64,000 bases of DNA from Nitrobacteraceae bacterium AZCC 1564 (GCA_036924835.1 JBAGRR010000001.1:4789001-4853000), one strand, 5' to 3'. Positions 44,518-53,266 are shown, counted from the stretch's first letter. Notes: generated by a model from the sequence alone, not told the origin. A program made the numbers and translations.

Positions 44518-44546
44518 CCCGGCAGGCTCATGTCAGACCTGCCGGG
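44518..44546. other. Second GC-rich hairpin
   Basis: CCCGGCAGG and CCTGCCGGG form a perfect 9-bp stem around CTCATGTCAGA, 42 bp before a 21-codon frame. Confidence 0.6.
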
Positions 44547-44587
44547 CCAGGTCTCGCCGTCTGGAATCTAGGAGGGGAGCGACGGCG

Positions 44588-44653
44588 ATGACCACGCGCA
44601 CCTTGTTAAACAACAAGGGCGCGAAACGTTCCGGCGTTCCACGCACACGCTGA
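44588..44653 (+). CDS. Possible 21-residue peptide
   Basis: AGGAGGGG lies upstream of ATG 44588. The frame reads MTTRTLLNNKGAKRSGVPRT then R and a stop. The good ribosome binding site and two hairpins just upstream hint at a translated small peptide or leader, but the length prevents any test from sequence alone. Confidence 0.25.
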   Translation: MTTRTLLNNKGAKRSGVPRTR

Positions 44654-44827
44654 TTGATCACCTGGAATCCGGAACATCTTGTCGGGCCTGAAGAAGCCGC
44701 GCCGTGACGATCTGCTTTGATCGGACCACTCGCGAATGCACCGCATCCTATAGAGCTGCGCGCCGGTTCCGCGCCGCGAATCCTAGTGGCATTGCAGACG
44801 CCCCGGACTCCGGCAATACGTTGGTCC

Positions 44828-45247
44828 ATGGGTGGCAAGAGCAGAAACAGGATATTCGGCGATCGGGTGAGAGGCGCACGTGTTCGTGCTGAGTTCGCGC
44901 GCAAGAGCTTTATCGTCGCACGCCGCGAACGTGATGCCGCCGAGTGCCAGTTGTGGTCGGAGCAGATAGAAGGTTTTGGCGGACCGGCGCAGCCGTCGCC
45001 AACCATCGCGCAGTGCCTGAACGGCGGCTATCCCTGGCTGCAGGTCAAATGCGCCCGCTGCTCATCCATGGCCAGCATTCCATTGGAACATGTGCGACGG
45101 AAACCGGAGACGCCAATCTGGACGCTTGAAAGCGCATTCCGCTGCCGCCGCTGTTCGCGGCCGGGTTATCGGCCGCCGGTCTACCTCGTGAAGCTGACGC
45201 AGGAACGGGAGATCCCAGCCTGCTGGTATCACCCGTCGGAGCTTTGA
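44828..45247 (+). CDS. Small zinc-ribbon-like hypothetical protein
   Basis: The 139-residue product from ATG 44828 (MGGKSRNRIFGDRVRGARVR) has a basic N-terminus and a C-terminal pair of cysteine knuckles: VKCARCSSMASIPL and AFRCRRCSRPGY, spaced like a zinc ribbon. Between them is VRRKPETPIWTLES. Similar proteins recur in Bradyrhizobium-group genomes; function unknown. The start is uncertain because the frame is open to 44717 and no clear ribosome binding site is seen. Confidence 0.6.
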   Translation: MGGKSRNRIFGDRVRGARVRAEFARKSFIVARRERDAAECQLWSEQIEGFGGPAQPSPTIAQCLNGGYPWLQVKCARCSSMASIPLEHVRRKPETPIWTLESAFRCRRCSRPGYRPPVYLVKLTQEREIPACWYHPSEL

Positions 45248-45250
45248 CGC

Positions 45251-45403
45251 TCAGCTCATGAACGTCATGGTGTAGGCAAGGATCGCGATCAGCGCGACGC
45301 CGCCAAACATAGCAATCCCGAGGCAGACGCGCTGGGGTGTAGAGATCGTGTCGAGCACGTCTCTGTTGTCGATCCGTTGGCGAAGGGTAGGTTGGTCGTC
45401 CAT
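45251..45403 (-). CDS. Small membrane peptide, paralog A (50 residues)
   Basis: The frame runs from ATG 45403 (AAAGGGG about 9 nt upstream) to TGA. The N-terminal half is polar (MDDQPTLRQRIDNRDVLDTI), then STPQRVCLGIAMFGGVALIA and a membrane helix ending YTMTFMS. A paralog lies at 45968-46117 with the same RxxI...RD....PQRxCLG..xFGG.ALIA pattern. Function unknown. Confidence 0.7.
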   Translation of the reverse strand: MDDQPTLRQRIDNRDVLDTISTPQRVCLGIAMFGGVALIAILAYTMTFMS

Positions 45404-45447
45404 CGCTTAAACCCCTTTCCGAAGGCGGGAGCGCGACGGTCTCTCAG

Positions 45448-45705
45448 TCACCGATGGTGGCCATGGGTCTTGCGGTGATAGAACGAGTGTGGACCTCCCA
45501 GCCCGGAAGGCCAGTCCATTATTTCGCGAAATCCATGGAACGATCGGGCCGCCATGGGATCGCCGAATTGCTGCAGGCGCGCATGCAATGCTTGTGGCAA
45601 GAATGAAATGTGGAACTGGTTGGTGCCAACGAAAGGAGGCCCGGCCCGCTTGCCCCACAGGGACAAACAGACCGGGCTCTCAATCACGTTCTCCGGTTTC
45701 CGCAT
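45448..45705 (-). CDS. Doubtful hypothetical protein between the two peptide genes
   Basis: The 85-residue frame from ATG 45705 reads MRKPENVIESPVCLSLWGKR and ends GGPHSFYHRKTHGHHR. It has no hydrophobic segment and no clear ribosome binding site. It may be a real but unrecognised gene or chance. Confidence 0.3.
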   Translation of the reverse strand: MRKPENVIESPVCLSLWGKRAGPPFVGTNQFHISFLPQALHARLQQFGDPMAARSFHGFREIMDWPSGLGGPHSFYHRKTHGHHR

Positions 45706-45967
45706 GACTATAACGCATCTTGCGTGAAATCGTTTCCACCACACTTGCGTGCGCTGCTCTGGTTTCCACACGCAATGGGTGGTGAATCTCTCTCTCAACC
45801 AAGGTCGAGAAGTTCATGCCGAAAAGTTAACTGCGGCGGCGCGTGCATCACGTGCATCCATCATCGCGCGGCCACCCGCCCGGCTGTACCGGGCGGGTGC
45901 CCAAGCCTCTCGGGGCCCGATTGCGGTACGCAATACTCTAGCTCTCCGCAATCGCGAGAGGAGCAAG

Positions 45968-46117
45968 TCACGTCATGATGGCTGTGCAGTAGATAATGAG
46001 AGCAATCAGCGCGAATCCGCCAAACGCAGCGACGCCCAAGCAAATACGCTGCGGTAACGCGATTGTCTCAAAGTCCCTGCACTCAATCTGTTCTCGAATG
46101 GTGCGTTGGTTACTCAT
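45968..46117 (-). CDS. Small membrane peptide, paralog B (49 residues)
   Basis: The product starts MSNQRTIREQIECRDFETIA, continues LPQRICLGVAAFGGFALIAL and ends IIYCTAIMT. GGGGGCG precedes the ATG at 46117. It aligns over its length with the 50-residue paralog 565 bp away, including a Cys at the membrane edge (RICLG/RVCLG). Same strand, so a tandem duplication with about 560 bp between. Confidence 0.7.
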   Translation of the reverse strand: MSNQRTIREQIECRDFETIALPQRICLGVAAFGGFALIALIIYCTAIMT

Positions 46118-46444
46118 CACGCACGCCCCCAGGTCACAAGCATCCTTTGCGGGAAACAGGGTTTCCCACGTGTGAATGGCTGACACGTTGTAAGGTAAAG
46201 TTACCCACACAGATTGGGCCTGCCGTGTGGAAAAAGCGAGTCCTTTTTTCAAAAAACTCTTGATCTTGCCATTTTACCGCTGCGATCGCGCGGCGCCTGC
46301 CTTTATCCAGTATACCAGCGCGTTACGTGAGCAGCATTGACCTAATAAAATTTGAGTCGATCGCAGCGTTGCCGCGCGCTTTTGATCACGCGTGTTTACG
46401 ATGCGCGTTTGAAGCGCTTCGGACGATCAAAAATAATCGTCCGG

Positions 46445-46509
46445 CTAGTGTCCCGAATCTAAAGTTCGCCTCATCGTGCAGCATGCTCAGTAGCGAACCG
46501 CCACACGAG
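46445..46509. repeat. CTAG module, type 1, worn
   Basis: CTAGTGTCCCGAATCTAAAG then TTCGCCTCATCGTGCAGCAT; the right arm is reduced to TAGCGAACCGCCACACGAG, which looks like a type 1/type 4 hybrid. Confidence 0.65.
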
Positions 46510-46628
46510 TGCTGCTGCTGTCAGTCGCGCATCATCGCGATAAGCCTCCGTTCGAGATCGATGCAGACATCGCTCGCGACGTTGTACACGACCTTGATGA
46601 TGCGTCCGCGCAAGTTGTCTGTGGCGCT

Positions 46629-46775
46629 CAAAAACCATCTCGAAATCTTTCGGCTTCCAGCTTCTGCCAAATGCAGGCTTCGCGCGCAGCGCTGCCTTCT
46701 TTCGCGGCGTCTGAATCTGCGAGCGCGTTCGGCTTGAACGGCTTGCCTATCTCGATGTCGAGCGCGGCGAGCTAG
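46629..46775 (-). pseudogene. Remnant of a DUF1254/DUF1214-type gene
   Basis: The minus strand reads LAALDIEIGKPFKPNALADS then DAAKEGSAARE and runs to a stop. The block IEIGKPFKP.A..... AAKEGSA resembles DUF1254 proteins (from memory of the family). Upstream, in another frame, EPHKIINAEFSYAAYRDD may be more of it. No start or full domain remains. Confidence 0.4.
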
Positions 46776-47145
46776 TCGTCACGATAGGCAGCGTAAGAGA
46801 ATTCCGCGTTGATGATCTTGTGCGGCTCGTCCCGGAAGTCTTCCGACTCAGCGGCGTGGTGTCCTGCACCTTGCCCGCGACACCCAGCCAGGCCGGCGTG
46901 CTCCGGCCGTTGGCGCGTTGAGCGGAGAGATCTTGATGACAGAGAGGCGTGTCTTCCACGGCTGGCAGATCGATTTACTTGTGATGTTCCATGCACTGGA
47001 GGCCGAACGCGCACGGTGAAGTTGCACAGCTCCGTGCAAAGCATTATGTAAATTCCCACATTTTCATTCGACGTATTTCCGGAATCAACGCTCAATTCAA
47101 TTTACCAGATGAATCCTCCACTCGTACCCGTGGTTGAACGCTAAT

Positions 47146-47562
47146 ATGGCGAAGTCCTCGAAGCTTGTTGCAGCGAAGCGAGGCCGCGTGCTCCTGGTGC
47201 GGCGGCGTCGTGATGGCTTGTGGATGTTTCCCGGCGGCCGGCGGCGTGGTGGGGAGAGCGAGAAGCGCTGCCTGCGCCGAGAAATCAAGGAGGAGCTGCC
47301 GAAGCTGCGGGTGGGGCGGCTCAAGCTCTGGAAGGATGTTCACACCGAGAACAAGTACTCGGGCCGCAGGATGAGCGACGCGATCTTCCTCGCCGACAAG
47401 ATCTCCGGCGAATTGGCCATTGGCGACAAGCGCGAACTCGACCGCGCCGGCTGGTACAAGCCGCGCGGGCGGCGGCTGACGCCGACCTCGCGCTATATCC
47501 GCGACAAGCTGTTTCCCCGGCGCGCGAAAGGCAAGGCGAAGGCGCGGCGCAAGCTCCGCTGA
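47146..47562 (+). CDS. NUDIX hydrolase
   Basis: The 138-residue protein has the Nudix box in GGRRRGGESEKRCLRREIKE followed by EL, fitting Gx5Ex7REUxEE; the metal-binding Glu residues are present. The start VAAKRGRVLLVRRRRDGLWM and end (RRAKGKAKARRKLR) are basic. It hydrolyses a nucleoside-diphosphate-linked compound, unknown which. TTG 47134 is an alternative start. Confidence 0.88.
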   Translation: MAKSSKLVAAKRGRVLLVRRRRDGLWMFPGGRRRGGESEKRCLRREIKEELPKLRVGRLKLWKDVHTENKYSGRRMSDAIFLADKISGELAIGDKRELDRAGWYKPRGRRLTPTSRYIRDKLFPRRAKGKAKARRKLR

Positions 47563-47571
47563 GCGGATCAG

Positions 47572-47629
47572 CTATTGTCCCGAATCCAAAGGTCGCCTCA
47601 TCGTCCAGCGCGTTCCGTAGCGAACTTTG
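47572..47629. repeat. CTAG module, type 1, worn; enters the ClC gene
   Basis: CTATTGTCCCGAATCCAAAG then GTCGCCTCATCGTCCAGCGC and TAGCGAACTTTG. Its right part (47598-47629) codes for the last 10 residues of the ClC protein. Confidence 0.65.
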
Positions 47630-48929
47630 TTTGCGGCGTCTCGGGGAGAAACCGCTTTGACAGCGCGTGATAAACGCTTTCCGGACAGATCATTTTGGAT
47701 GCGCTGTTTGCGATCAGCACTGTCAGCATGATCGGAATGATCAACGCGTGATTTTCCGTCATCTCCGAAACGATGACGAAGGACGTGATCGGAGCCTGAA
47801 CGACACCGGTCAGGTATGCCGCCATACACAACACGCCGAGCACGGCGATGGGAACGTTCGGTAAGATCATCGCGAGGTCGCGTCCAATGCCGGCACCGAC
47901 TGAAAGAGAGGGCGAGAACAAGCCTCCCGGAATGCCGCTCACCATCGTCAACGCTGTGGTGATCAGCTTCAACGGTGCAAAGGCTGCCGAGGTCTGCTCG
48001 CCCCTCAACACGGCTCGTGCCTCTTCATAGCCGGTGCCGTAAATGTCGACATGGCCGGCCATGGCGCAAAGGACGATGAGCAAACCGCAGAGGATCGCGA
48101 AGGCGATCGGATATGTCTTGATCAGGGCGCCGATGCGGCCGGGCAGTCCGCGCGAGACTTCAATCACGATCCGGCTGAAGACTCCGCCGGCCAGACCGCA
48201 GACGACGCCGGCAAGCGGTACGGCGATCCAGTCCCGCCCGATCGGAAGCGTCGCCAGCGTTGAGCCGAAATAGGCATAGTCGCCAACCAGCGCGAGCGAG
48301 GTGAGGCCGGCCGCGATCACCGTGCCGAGGATGAGGCCGCTGGTGCGTGTCTCGAAGGAGCGGCTCATCTCCTCGATGCCGAAGATGATGCCTGCCAGCG
48401 GTGCGTTGAAAGCAGCCGCAACGCCGGCCGCGGAGCCCGCGAGCAGAAGACCCGGCTGGCGGTGCGGCTCGAGACGGCCGAGCGCGAACATGGTCGCGGC
48501 GCCCACCTGAATGGTCGGTCCTTCACGTCCAGCCGACGCGCCGCACAGCAGTCCGAACATCAAGAGCACGATCTTGAAGATTGCCGTCGGAATGGAGACT
48601 AGCGATTGCCGGATGGACTGGGTGTCGATCTGATGCGCCGCGATCACTTGCGGGATGCCGCTGCCGGCCGCGTTCGGTGCGTATCGCCGCGTGACCCATG
48701 CCGAAAAACCAAGGCCCAGAGGCGTGACGATCAGCGGTGACCACCAATAGGCCGCATGCATTGTCCGGAACATTGCTTGCGCCAGGTCCGCGAAATAAGC
48801 GATCCCGACAGCAACACCGCCGACGGCGAGGCCACCGGCCACGAAGAAGGCCCGCCGTTGCCAGCGCGGCATCCACTTGAAACGAAATGTCTTACGAAGA
48901 AAGCGAAGGAGAAGGGAAGCTTTAGGCAT
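47598..48929 (-). CDS. ClC family chloride channel/antiporter
   Basis: The 443-residue protein has the ClC selectivity motifs GSGIPQVIAA, GREGPTIQVGAA (gating Glu) and a later GGLFSPSLSVGAGIG (GxFxP). It has about ten membrane helices and no CBS domain, as in bacterial ClC-ec1-like proteins. The C-terminus FLPETPQTKFATERAGR is read through a worn palindromic module, so the natural end may have been changed. Chloride/proton exchange is likely but ion choice is not proven. Confidence 0.9.
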   Translation of the reverse strand: MPKASLLLRFLRKTFRFKWMPRWQRRAFFVAGGLAVGGVAVGIAYFADLAQAMFRTMHAAYWWSPLIVTPLGLGFSAWVTRRYAPNAAGSGIPQVIAAHQIDTQSIRQSLVSIPTAIFKIVLLMFGLLCGASAGREGPTIQVGAATMFALGRLEPHRQPGLLLAGSAAGVAAAFNAPLAGIIFGIEEMSRSFETRTSGLILGTVIAAGLTSLALVGDYAYFGSTLATLPIGRDWIAVPLAGVVCGLAGGVFSRIVIEVSRGLPGRIGALIKTYPIAFAILCGLLIVLCAMAGHVDIYGTGYEEARAVLRGEQTSAAFAPLKLITTALTMVSGIPGGLFSPSLSVGAGIGRDLAMILPNVPIAVLGVLCMAAYLTGVVQAPITSFVIVSEMTENHALIIPIMLTVLIANSASKMICPESVYHALSKRFLPETPQTKFATERAGR

Positions 48930-49171
48930 CGAGTTGAATTAGCGGCAATCAAATGCGGGCGCTACCTTCAAACCCGCGCGGTGCTCATGCATCCGCTTTC
49001 GGCTGTTCGCTCGTTAAGTGCGCCGGGCTCCATCGACGAGCGAGCCCGGACGATGGATGGGAAATCCGTAATCAGCCGACCGGGCCCGCTGCTTTCGACA
49101 GCATGCAGGTATTACCAAGGAGAGGTTAACATTTCGACGGCGTTGTTCGTCGCATTTGCATGCAATTTCGC

Positions 49172-49223
49172 GCTAGCGCCGCGGTTTGAAGTTCTTCCGC
49201 GTGAAGCCGCAAGCCTGTGCGAA
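49172..49223. repeat. Left arm of a long split palindrome (type 7)
   Basis: CTAGCGCCGCGGTTTGAAGT then TCTTCCGCGTGAAGCCGCAA and GCCTGTGCGAAC. It pairs with 49552-49604 over about 52 bases with one 1-nt gap and a few differences. The 328 nt between hold a two-hairpin repeat and unique DNA. Confidence 0.85.
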
Positions 49224-49237
49224 CATCGGAATCGACA

Positions 49238-49342
49238 CTAAAGCGCGATGAGATCAGGATGAATCATCATCGTGCTTTAGGTTATTGTTTGAGCATGATC
49301 TTTTCGGAAAACCGCTGCACACTTTTCCGGATCATGCTCTAG
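49238..49342. repeat. Two-hairpin interspersed repeat R2, copy 1
   Basis: Hairpin one: CTAAAGCGCGATGAGATCAG/ ATGATGATGAATC..., closing with CGTGCTTTAG; hairpin two: AGCATGATCTTTTCGGAAAA/ CCGGATCATGCT around the loop CCGCTGCACACT. An inverted copy lies at 58161-58265. Related repeats are known from memory in Bradyrhizobium-group genomes. Confidence 0.85.
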
Positions 49343-49551
49343 CGGCAGCATGGAACTTTGGTCGAGTTTTCGGTTCTCAGCCGGATCTGAAACGGTTTTG
49401 AAGCTGAGGCGTTATATTGAATGCCATCGCCCGCCGTTGACCAGACGGCGCCTGTCGCGGATAGCCAAAGGCTGCGAGGCCCGCCGTTTCCATACAAGCG
49501 CACGCGCGGATAGCCAAAGGCGATGGCACCCGACGCCAGGGCAGTCGCGAA

Positions 49552-49604
49552 GTTCGCACAGGCTTGCGGCTTCACGCGGAAGAACTTCAAATCCGCGGCA
49601 CTAG
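49552..49604. repeat. Right arm of the long split palindrome (type 7)
   Basis: GTTCGCACAGGCTTGCGGCT then TCACGCGGAAGAACTTCAAA and TCCGCGGCACTAG. Its terminal CTAG gives the stop codon of the hlyD-type gene on the minus strand. Confidence 0.85.
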
Positions 49605-50515
49605 AACCTGGCAGCCTCTCGAAACAGCTTCGCGTAGCTCGTTCCGTCCTGCGACAGAACCTCCACCGTCGCGGTGCGGCCGGCAACAAGCTTGGTGGTG
49701 TCGGGGACATTGTCGAGCGTAATTCGTACCGGCACGCGCTGGGCGAGGCGCACCCAACTGAAGGTCGGCGTGACGTTGGCGAGCAGGTTGCCGCCGAGTG
49801 TGCGGTCGCGGTCCTCAATGCCGGCTGCGATGCTCTCGACATGGCCATGGAGCAGTTGGGAGTCGCCCATTAGACGGATCGTCACCCTGTCACCCACCTT
49901 TATCCGCGGCAGTTTCGTCTCTTCGAAATAACCGTCGACATGCAGGCTGTCGGTATCGACCAGCGCCATGATGCCCTTGCCGGCAGCGACATAGGTGCCC
50001 GGCCGCAGGTCCATGTTGGAGATGACGCCGTTGACGGATGCACGAACTTCGCTGCGGTCCAGGTTGAGCTGGGCCACCGCGCGGTCCGCGACCGCTTGAT
50101 CATAGGCGGCCTTGGCTTGCTGTTGCGTGGCCAGAACCTGCTCCTGCTTCTGCTGCGAGACCTCGTCATGGGTGAGGCCGCGATAACGCTTCAGGTCCAG
50201 GTCCGCTTGATCGAGCATGGCGCGGCGGCCGGCGACGACCGCGTCGGCCTGTTGCAGGGCCAGCTTAAAACGCTCGCGGTCGATGCGGAACAGCACATCA
50301 CCGCGCTTCACCTGCTGATTGTCTTTCACCAGAATTTCCGTGACGAGGCCCGAGACATCCGGAGCCACACTGACGACGTCGGCCCGGACGCGGCCGTCGC
50401 GGGTCCACGGAGCCTCCATGTAGTAGTCCCACAGAGACACACCGACCACGAGCGCAGCGGCGACGGCCAGCGCAGTGACCGCAAAACGGCGAATGAATGC
50501 GAAAGCTTTGGTCAT
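49601..50515 (-). CDS. HlyD-family efflux periplasmic adaptor (AaeA/EmrA-like)
   Basis: The start at 50515 overlaps the DUF1656 gene by 4 nt. The 304-residue protein has an N-terminal membrane helix (FAVTALAVAAALVVGVSLW), a lipoyl half (WTRDGRVRADVVSVAPDVSG), a helical hairpin (RYRGLTHDEVSQQKQEQVLA), the second lipoyl half (NGVISNMDLRPGTYVAAGKG) and a barrel. It joins the FUSC permease to the envelope for export of aromatic acids or similar compounds. The TAG stop lies in the CTAG of a palindrome arm. Confidence 0.9.
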   Translation of the reverse strand: MTKAFAFIRRFAVTALAVAAALVVGVSLWDYYMEAPWTRDGRVRADVVSVAPDVSGLVTEILVKDNQQVKRGDVLFRIDRERFKLALQQADAVVAGRRAMLDQADLDLKRYRGLTHDEVSQQKQEQVLATQQQAKAAYDQAVADRAVAQLNLDRSEVRASVNGVISNMDLRPGTYVAAGKGIMALVDTDSLHVDGYFEETKLPRIKVGDRVTIRLMGDSQLLHGHVESIAAGIEDRDRTLGGNLLANVTPTFSWVRLAQRVPVRITLDNVPDTTKLVAGRTATVEVLSQDGTSYAKLFREAARF

Positions 50516-50721
50516 GACAGCAACCCGGAAGACAGATAAACGACGCCGCCGAGCAGGCAGACGTACAGGGCAAGATCGAATAACGCGCGATGCCACACGA
50601 AGCGGTAGATCCCAGCGCGTTCAGCCAGCCGCCGCAGCACTATGCCGAGCGCATAGGTAACGAGGAGCCACAGCAGCAGCGCCGGTATTTGAACTCCCAT
50701 CAGATCAATGTCGTATCTCAT
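50512..50721 (-). CDS. DUF1656 small membrane protein (AaeX-like)
   Basis: The 69-residue protein has two membrane segments (IPALLLWLLVTYALGIVL, ALFDLALYVCLLGGVVYLSS) joined by a basic loop. It lies between the FUSC and HlyD genes with 4-nt overlaps on both sides, the position of aaeX in aaeXAB operons. Its role in the pump is unknown. Confidence 0.92.
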   Translation of the reverse strand: MRYDIDLMGVQIPALLLWLLVTYALGIVLRRLAERAGIYRFVWHRALFDLALYVCLLGGVVYLSSGLLS

Positions 50722-52793
50722 GCGGCAACACTCCGCGCTGCTTGGTCCGGTGCGCCCGGCTGATAGGGCAAGGCCGCTGGAAACAGGCCGCGGCGAATGC
50801 CGACGAGGCCCATCAGCGCATCGTCGCGCACGTCGTCACGTGCATCGGCCATTACCTCGGCAAGCGCACGGTCGATCCGCGCCAGCAACTCGGGCGGCAT
50901 GTCGCCGCCGTCATACTTTCGGAAGTCTCGCGCCAGTTCGTCGAGCATCGCATCCATCGCGTGCAACGCCTGTGGCGGCAGACCGTGGCGGGCGCGGCGC
51001 AGGTCCACGATGTTGAGGCCGACGCGCAGTTCGCGCAATCCATCGTCGGTGTACATCCCGCTGTCAGGCAACGCTGCAAGCCGTGGCGCCAACAACCCCA
51101 TGCGGTTGATCATCAGCCCGGCAAAGGCGGCGCGGTCGCGGTTGCCGCGCTGTTCGGCGGCGAGCGCCACCGCTGTCCAGCTCTGGCGCATCAATCGGCG
51201 GATGCTCCATTCCGCGCCGACTGAACGCGCCAGCAGGATGGTGACGGTCGCGATGGAAGTTCCGACGAGGAAGGCGATGCTTGAATTTGCAAAGCTCGCG
51301 AAATCGGCGTCATAGGTCGATTGCAGCGCCATCACGCTTGCGGTGTTCACGGCTAGCAGCATCCCGATCAAGAGTGTCGGCGGGCGTGCAGCCAGAACGC
51401 CGAACAGCAGGAACGGCGGCGCGAGCGCCAGGATCAGCATCTCGACCTTGGTAATACCGGGCAGGATGGCGAACAGATAAATCGCGGCAACGACGATGGC
51501 GACCGCCGACCATTTGGCAAAACCACGGATGCCGACGGCGGGGTCATCTTGTGTGGCGAAGAACGAACATGCCACCGCCGCCATCATCGGTGCGGAGGCA
51601 CCGTCGACCCAGCCGCTCGCGATCCAGAACGCGCAGCATATGGAAATGGCCAGCACGGCGCCTGCGGCTGACCACAGCGCCATGCCGTGGTCGATGTGTC
51701 TTACCGCGGCAGCGCCGCCTTCGGGACGAAACGCCAGCTCCTCATTGGGAGCGCGGCCATTCGCGATCGCCTGATTGAGAACTCTGCAATCGTGGGAAAT
51801 GTCTACCAGCTCACGCAATCTGAGGAGCAGGTTCGCAATGATGATTTCGTCCCACGATGAGTTGGTATTCAGCGCCGGTTGCTGAGCGGCAATGGCAGCG
51901 TGCAGTTGGTCGGGCGGCTCGCGGTCGCTGGCGCCGAGCCAGCGGGCGAGATCATCCATAAGGGTCATCAATTGCGGGTGGGTCGTTCGAACGTCAGTGC
52001 CGAGTGCCTCAATGCGGTCGCCGATCGAGGCGAGCAGCGGCAGCAGCATGAGCATGCGCAGCCGCAGCGCGCGCATGCAGCGCACGACGGCGGAATCGAC
52101 GGTCGGGTCGTAGGCAAGCTGATCCGACAGCGTGTCGATCTCGACGGCGTCGGCGGCAAGTTGCAGCCGCTGTTCGCGTGTTGTCCGCTCGGCGTCTTTC
52201 TCGGAGTCTTGGCCGGCGAGCACGCTCTGGCTGAGTTGTTGAGCTTTCCTGAGCCAGCTGTCGACCCGGGATGAGAGGGCTGCGCCGACGCTGTTCGGCA
52301 GCACGATGGTGGAGACGAGGCTGGCGCAAACGATGCCGAGAATGATCTCCTCGCTGCGCGCCACCGCGACATCGAAAATCGAGCCCGGGTCCGACACTGA
52401 AGGAAAGCCGATCAGTGCGGCGGTGTAGCCCGCCAGCATGAAGACGTAGCTGCGCGGTGTGCGATCGAGCAGCGAAAGATAGAGGCAAAGCCCGACCCAC
52501 AGCGCAATGGCAAGGCTCAGCAATTCCGGCGCGTTGACGAAATTGGGCACCAGCACCACGGTAGCAGCCGCGCCGATCAACGTGCCCATGCAACGGAAAA
52601 GTGCCTTCGAGCGCGTCGCGCCGGCCAGCGGCTGCGAAGCGATATATACGGTTGCAAACGCCCAATAAGGCTTCGGCAGATCCGCCCACAGCGCGATCAG
52701 CAGCGCCATGACGGCAGCCGCGAAGGTCTTCAGCGAGAAGATGATGTCAGCGTGACGAACCAGAAATGGTGGACGAACGGACATCATGATCAC
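50718..52793 (-). CDS. FUSC family permease (AaeB-like)
   Basis: The 691-residue protein has two blocks of six membrane segments, near residues 15-170 (FLVRHADIIFSLKTFAAAVM, YWAFATVYIASQPLAGATRS) and 370-530, separated and followed by cytoplasmic helical domains. This is the fusaric-acid-resistance/AaeB layout. It exports aromatic or toxic organic acids; substrate unknown. It overlaps marR and DUF1656 by 4 nt. Confidence 0.92.
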   Translation of the reverse strand: MIMMSVRPPFLVRHADIIFSLKTFAAAVMALLIALWADLPKPYWAFATVYIASQPLAGATRSKALFRCMGTLIGAAATVVLVPNFVNAPELLSLAIALWVGLCLYLSLLDRTPRSYVFMLAGYTAALIGFPSVSDPGSIFDVAVARSEEIILGIVCASLVSTIVLPNSVGAALSSRVDSWLRKAQQLSQSVLAGQDSEKDAERTTREQRLQLAADAVEIDTLSDQLAYDPTVDSAVVRCMRALRLRMLMLLPLLASIGDRIEALGTDVRTTHPQLMTLMDDLARWLGASDREPPDQLHAAIAAQQPALNTNSSWDEIIIANLLLRLRELVDISHDCRVLNQAIANGRAPNEELAFRPEGGAAAVRHIDHGMALWSAAGAVLAISICCAFWIASGWVDGASAPMMAAVACSFFATQDDPAVGIRGFAKWSAVAIVVAAIYLFAILPGITKVEMLILALAPPFLLFGVLAARPPTLLIGMLLAVNTASVMALQSTYDADFASFANSSIAFLVGTSIATVTILLARSVGAEWSIRRLMRQSWTAVALAAEQRGNRDRAAFAGLMINRMGLLAPRLAALPDSGMYTDDGLRELRVGLNIVDLRRARHGLPPQALHAMDAMLDELARDFRKYDGGDMPPELLARIDRALAEVMADARDDVRDDALMGLVGIRRGLFPAALPYQPGAPDQAARSVAA

Positions 52794-53260
52794 ACATCCA
52801 TGGCCTCGGCCATCTCCAGCGAACGGAGTGCGGTATCTTCGATCCTGCGCAGCACGTCGAAAGTGATTGCCAGTTCGTCGACGGAGATGCCTCTGTAAAG
52901 TTCCGTGCGAACCTTGCGCAGCACTTTCTGGATTTCGTCGACCTTGGCTTCGCCGCGCGGCGTGATCTGAAGCATCTTGGCGCGACGATCCGAGGGATCT
53001 TCCTGACGCTCCACCAGTCCTTCGGCGGCGAGCAGGTCGATTATGCGGACGAGAGAGGGTCCTTCAATGCCAATTTCTTCGGCCAGCTCGCCCTGGCGGA
53101 CCCGCTTACCGATGCGCGACAGGATACGGAGCGGATGCGCGGTCGCTTCCGACATGCCGTGTTCTGCCAGCGCCTGGTCGGCCTTGCGGCGCCAGATACG
53201 CGCCAGCCGCAGGACCAGGAGGCCGAGTTCCGACTGGACATTGGATTGTGGGGGAGCCAT
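52790..53260 (-). CDS. MarR family regulator of the efflux operon
   Basis: The 156-residue protein has the winged helix ILSRIGKRVRQGELAEEIGI, GPSLVRIIDLLAAEGLVERQ and the wing EDPSDRRAKMLQITPRGEAK. It is first in a four-gene operon with 4-nt overlaps throughout. An 18-bp dyad (53267-53284) lies 6 bp before its start codon, so the protein very likely represses its own operon until an aromatic ligand binds. Confidence 0.93.
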   Translation of the reverse strand: MAPPQSNVQSELGLLVLRLARIWRRKADQALAEHGMSEATAHPLRILSRIGKRVRQGELAEEIGIEGPSLVRIIDLLAAEGLVERQEDPSDRRAKMLQITPRGEAKVDEIQKVLRKVRTELYRGISVDELAITFDVLRRIEDTALRSLEMAEAMDV

Positions 53261-53266
53261 GCCAAT

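Larger units (their letters stand above)
46118..47145. other. Gene-poor, decayed stretch of 1 kb
   Basis: No intact gene is supported. It holds a worn palindromic module (46445-46509), a protein fragment on the minus strand (46629-46775) and short AT-rich parts. Confidence 0.5.
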
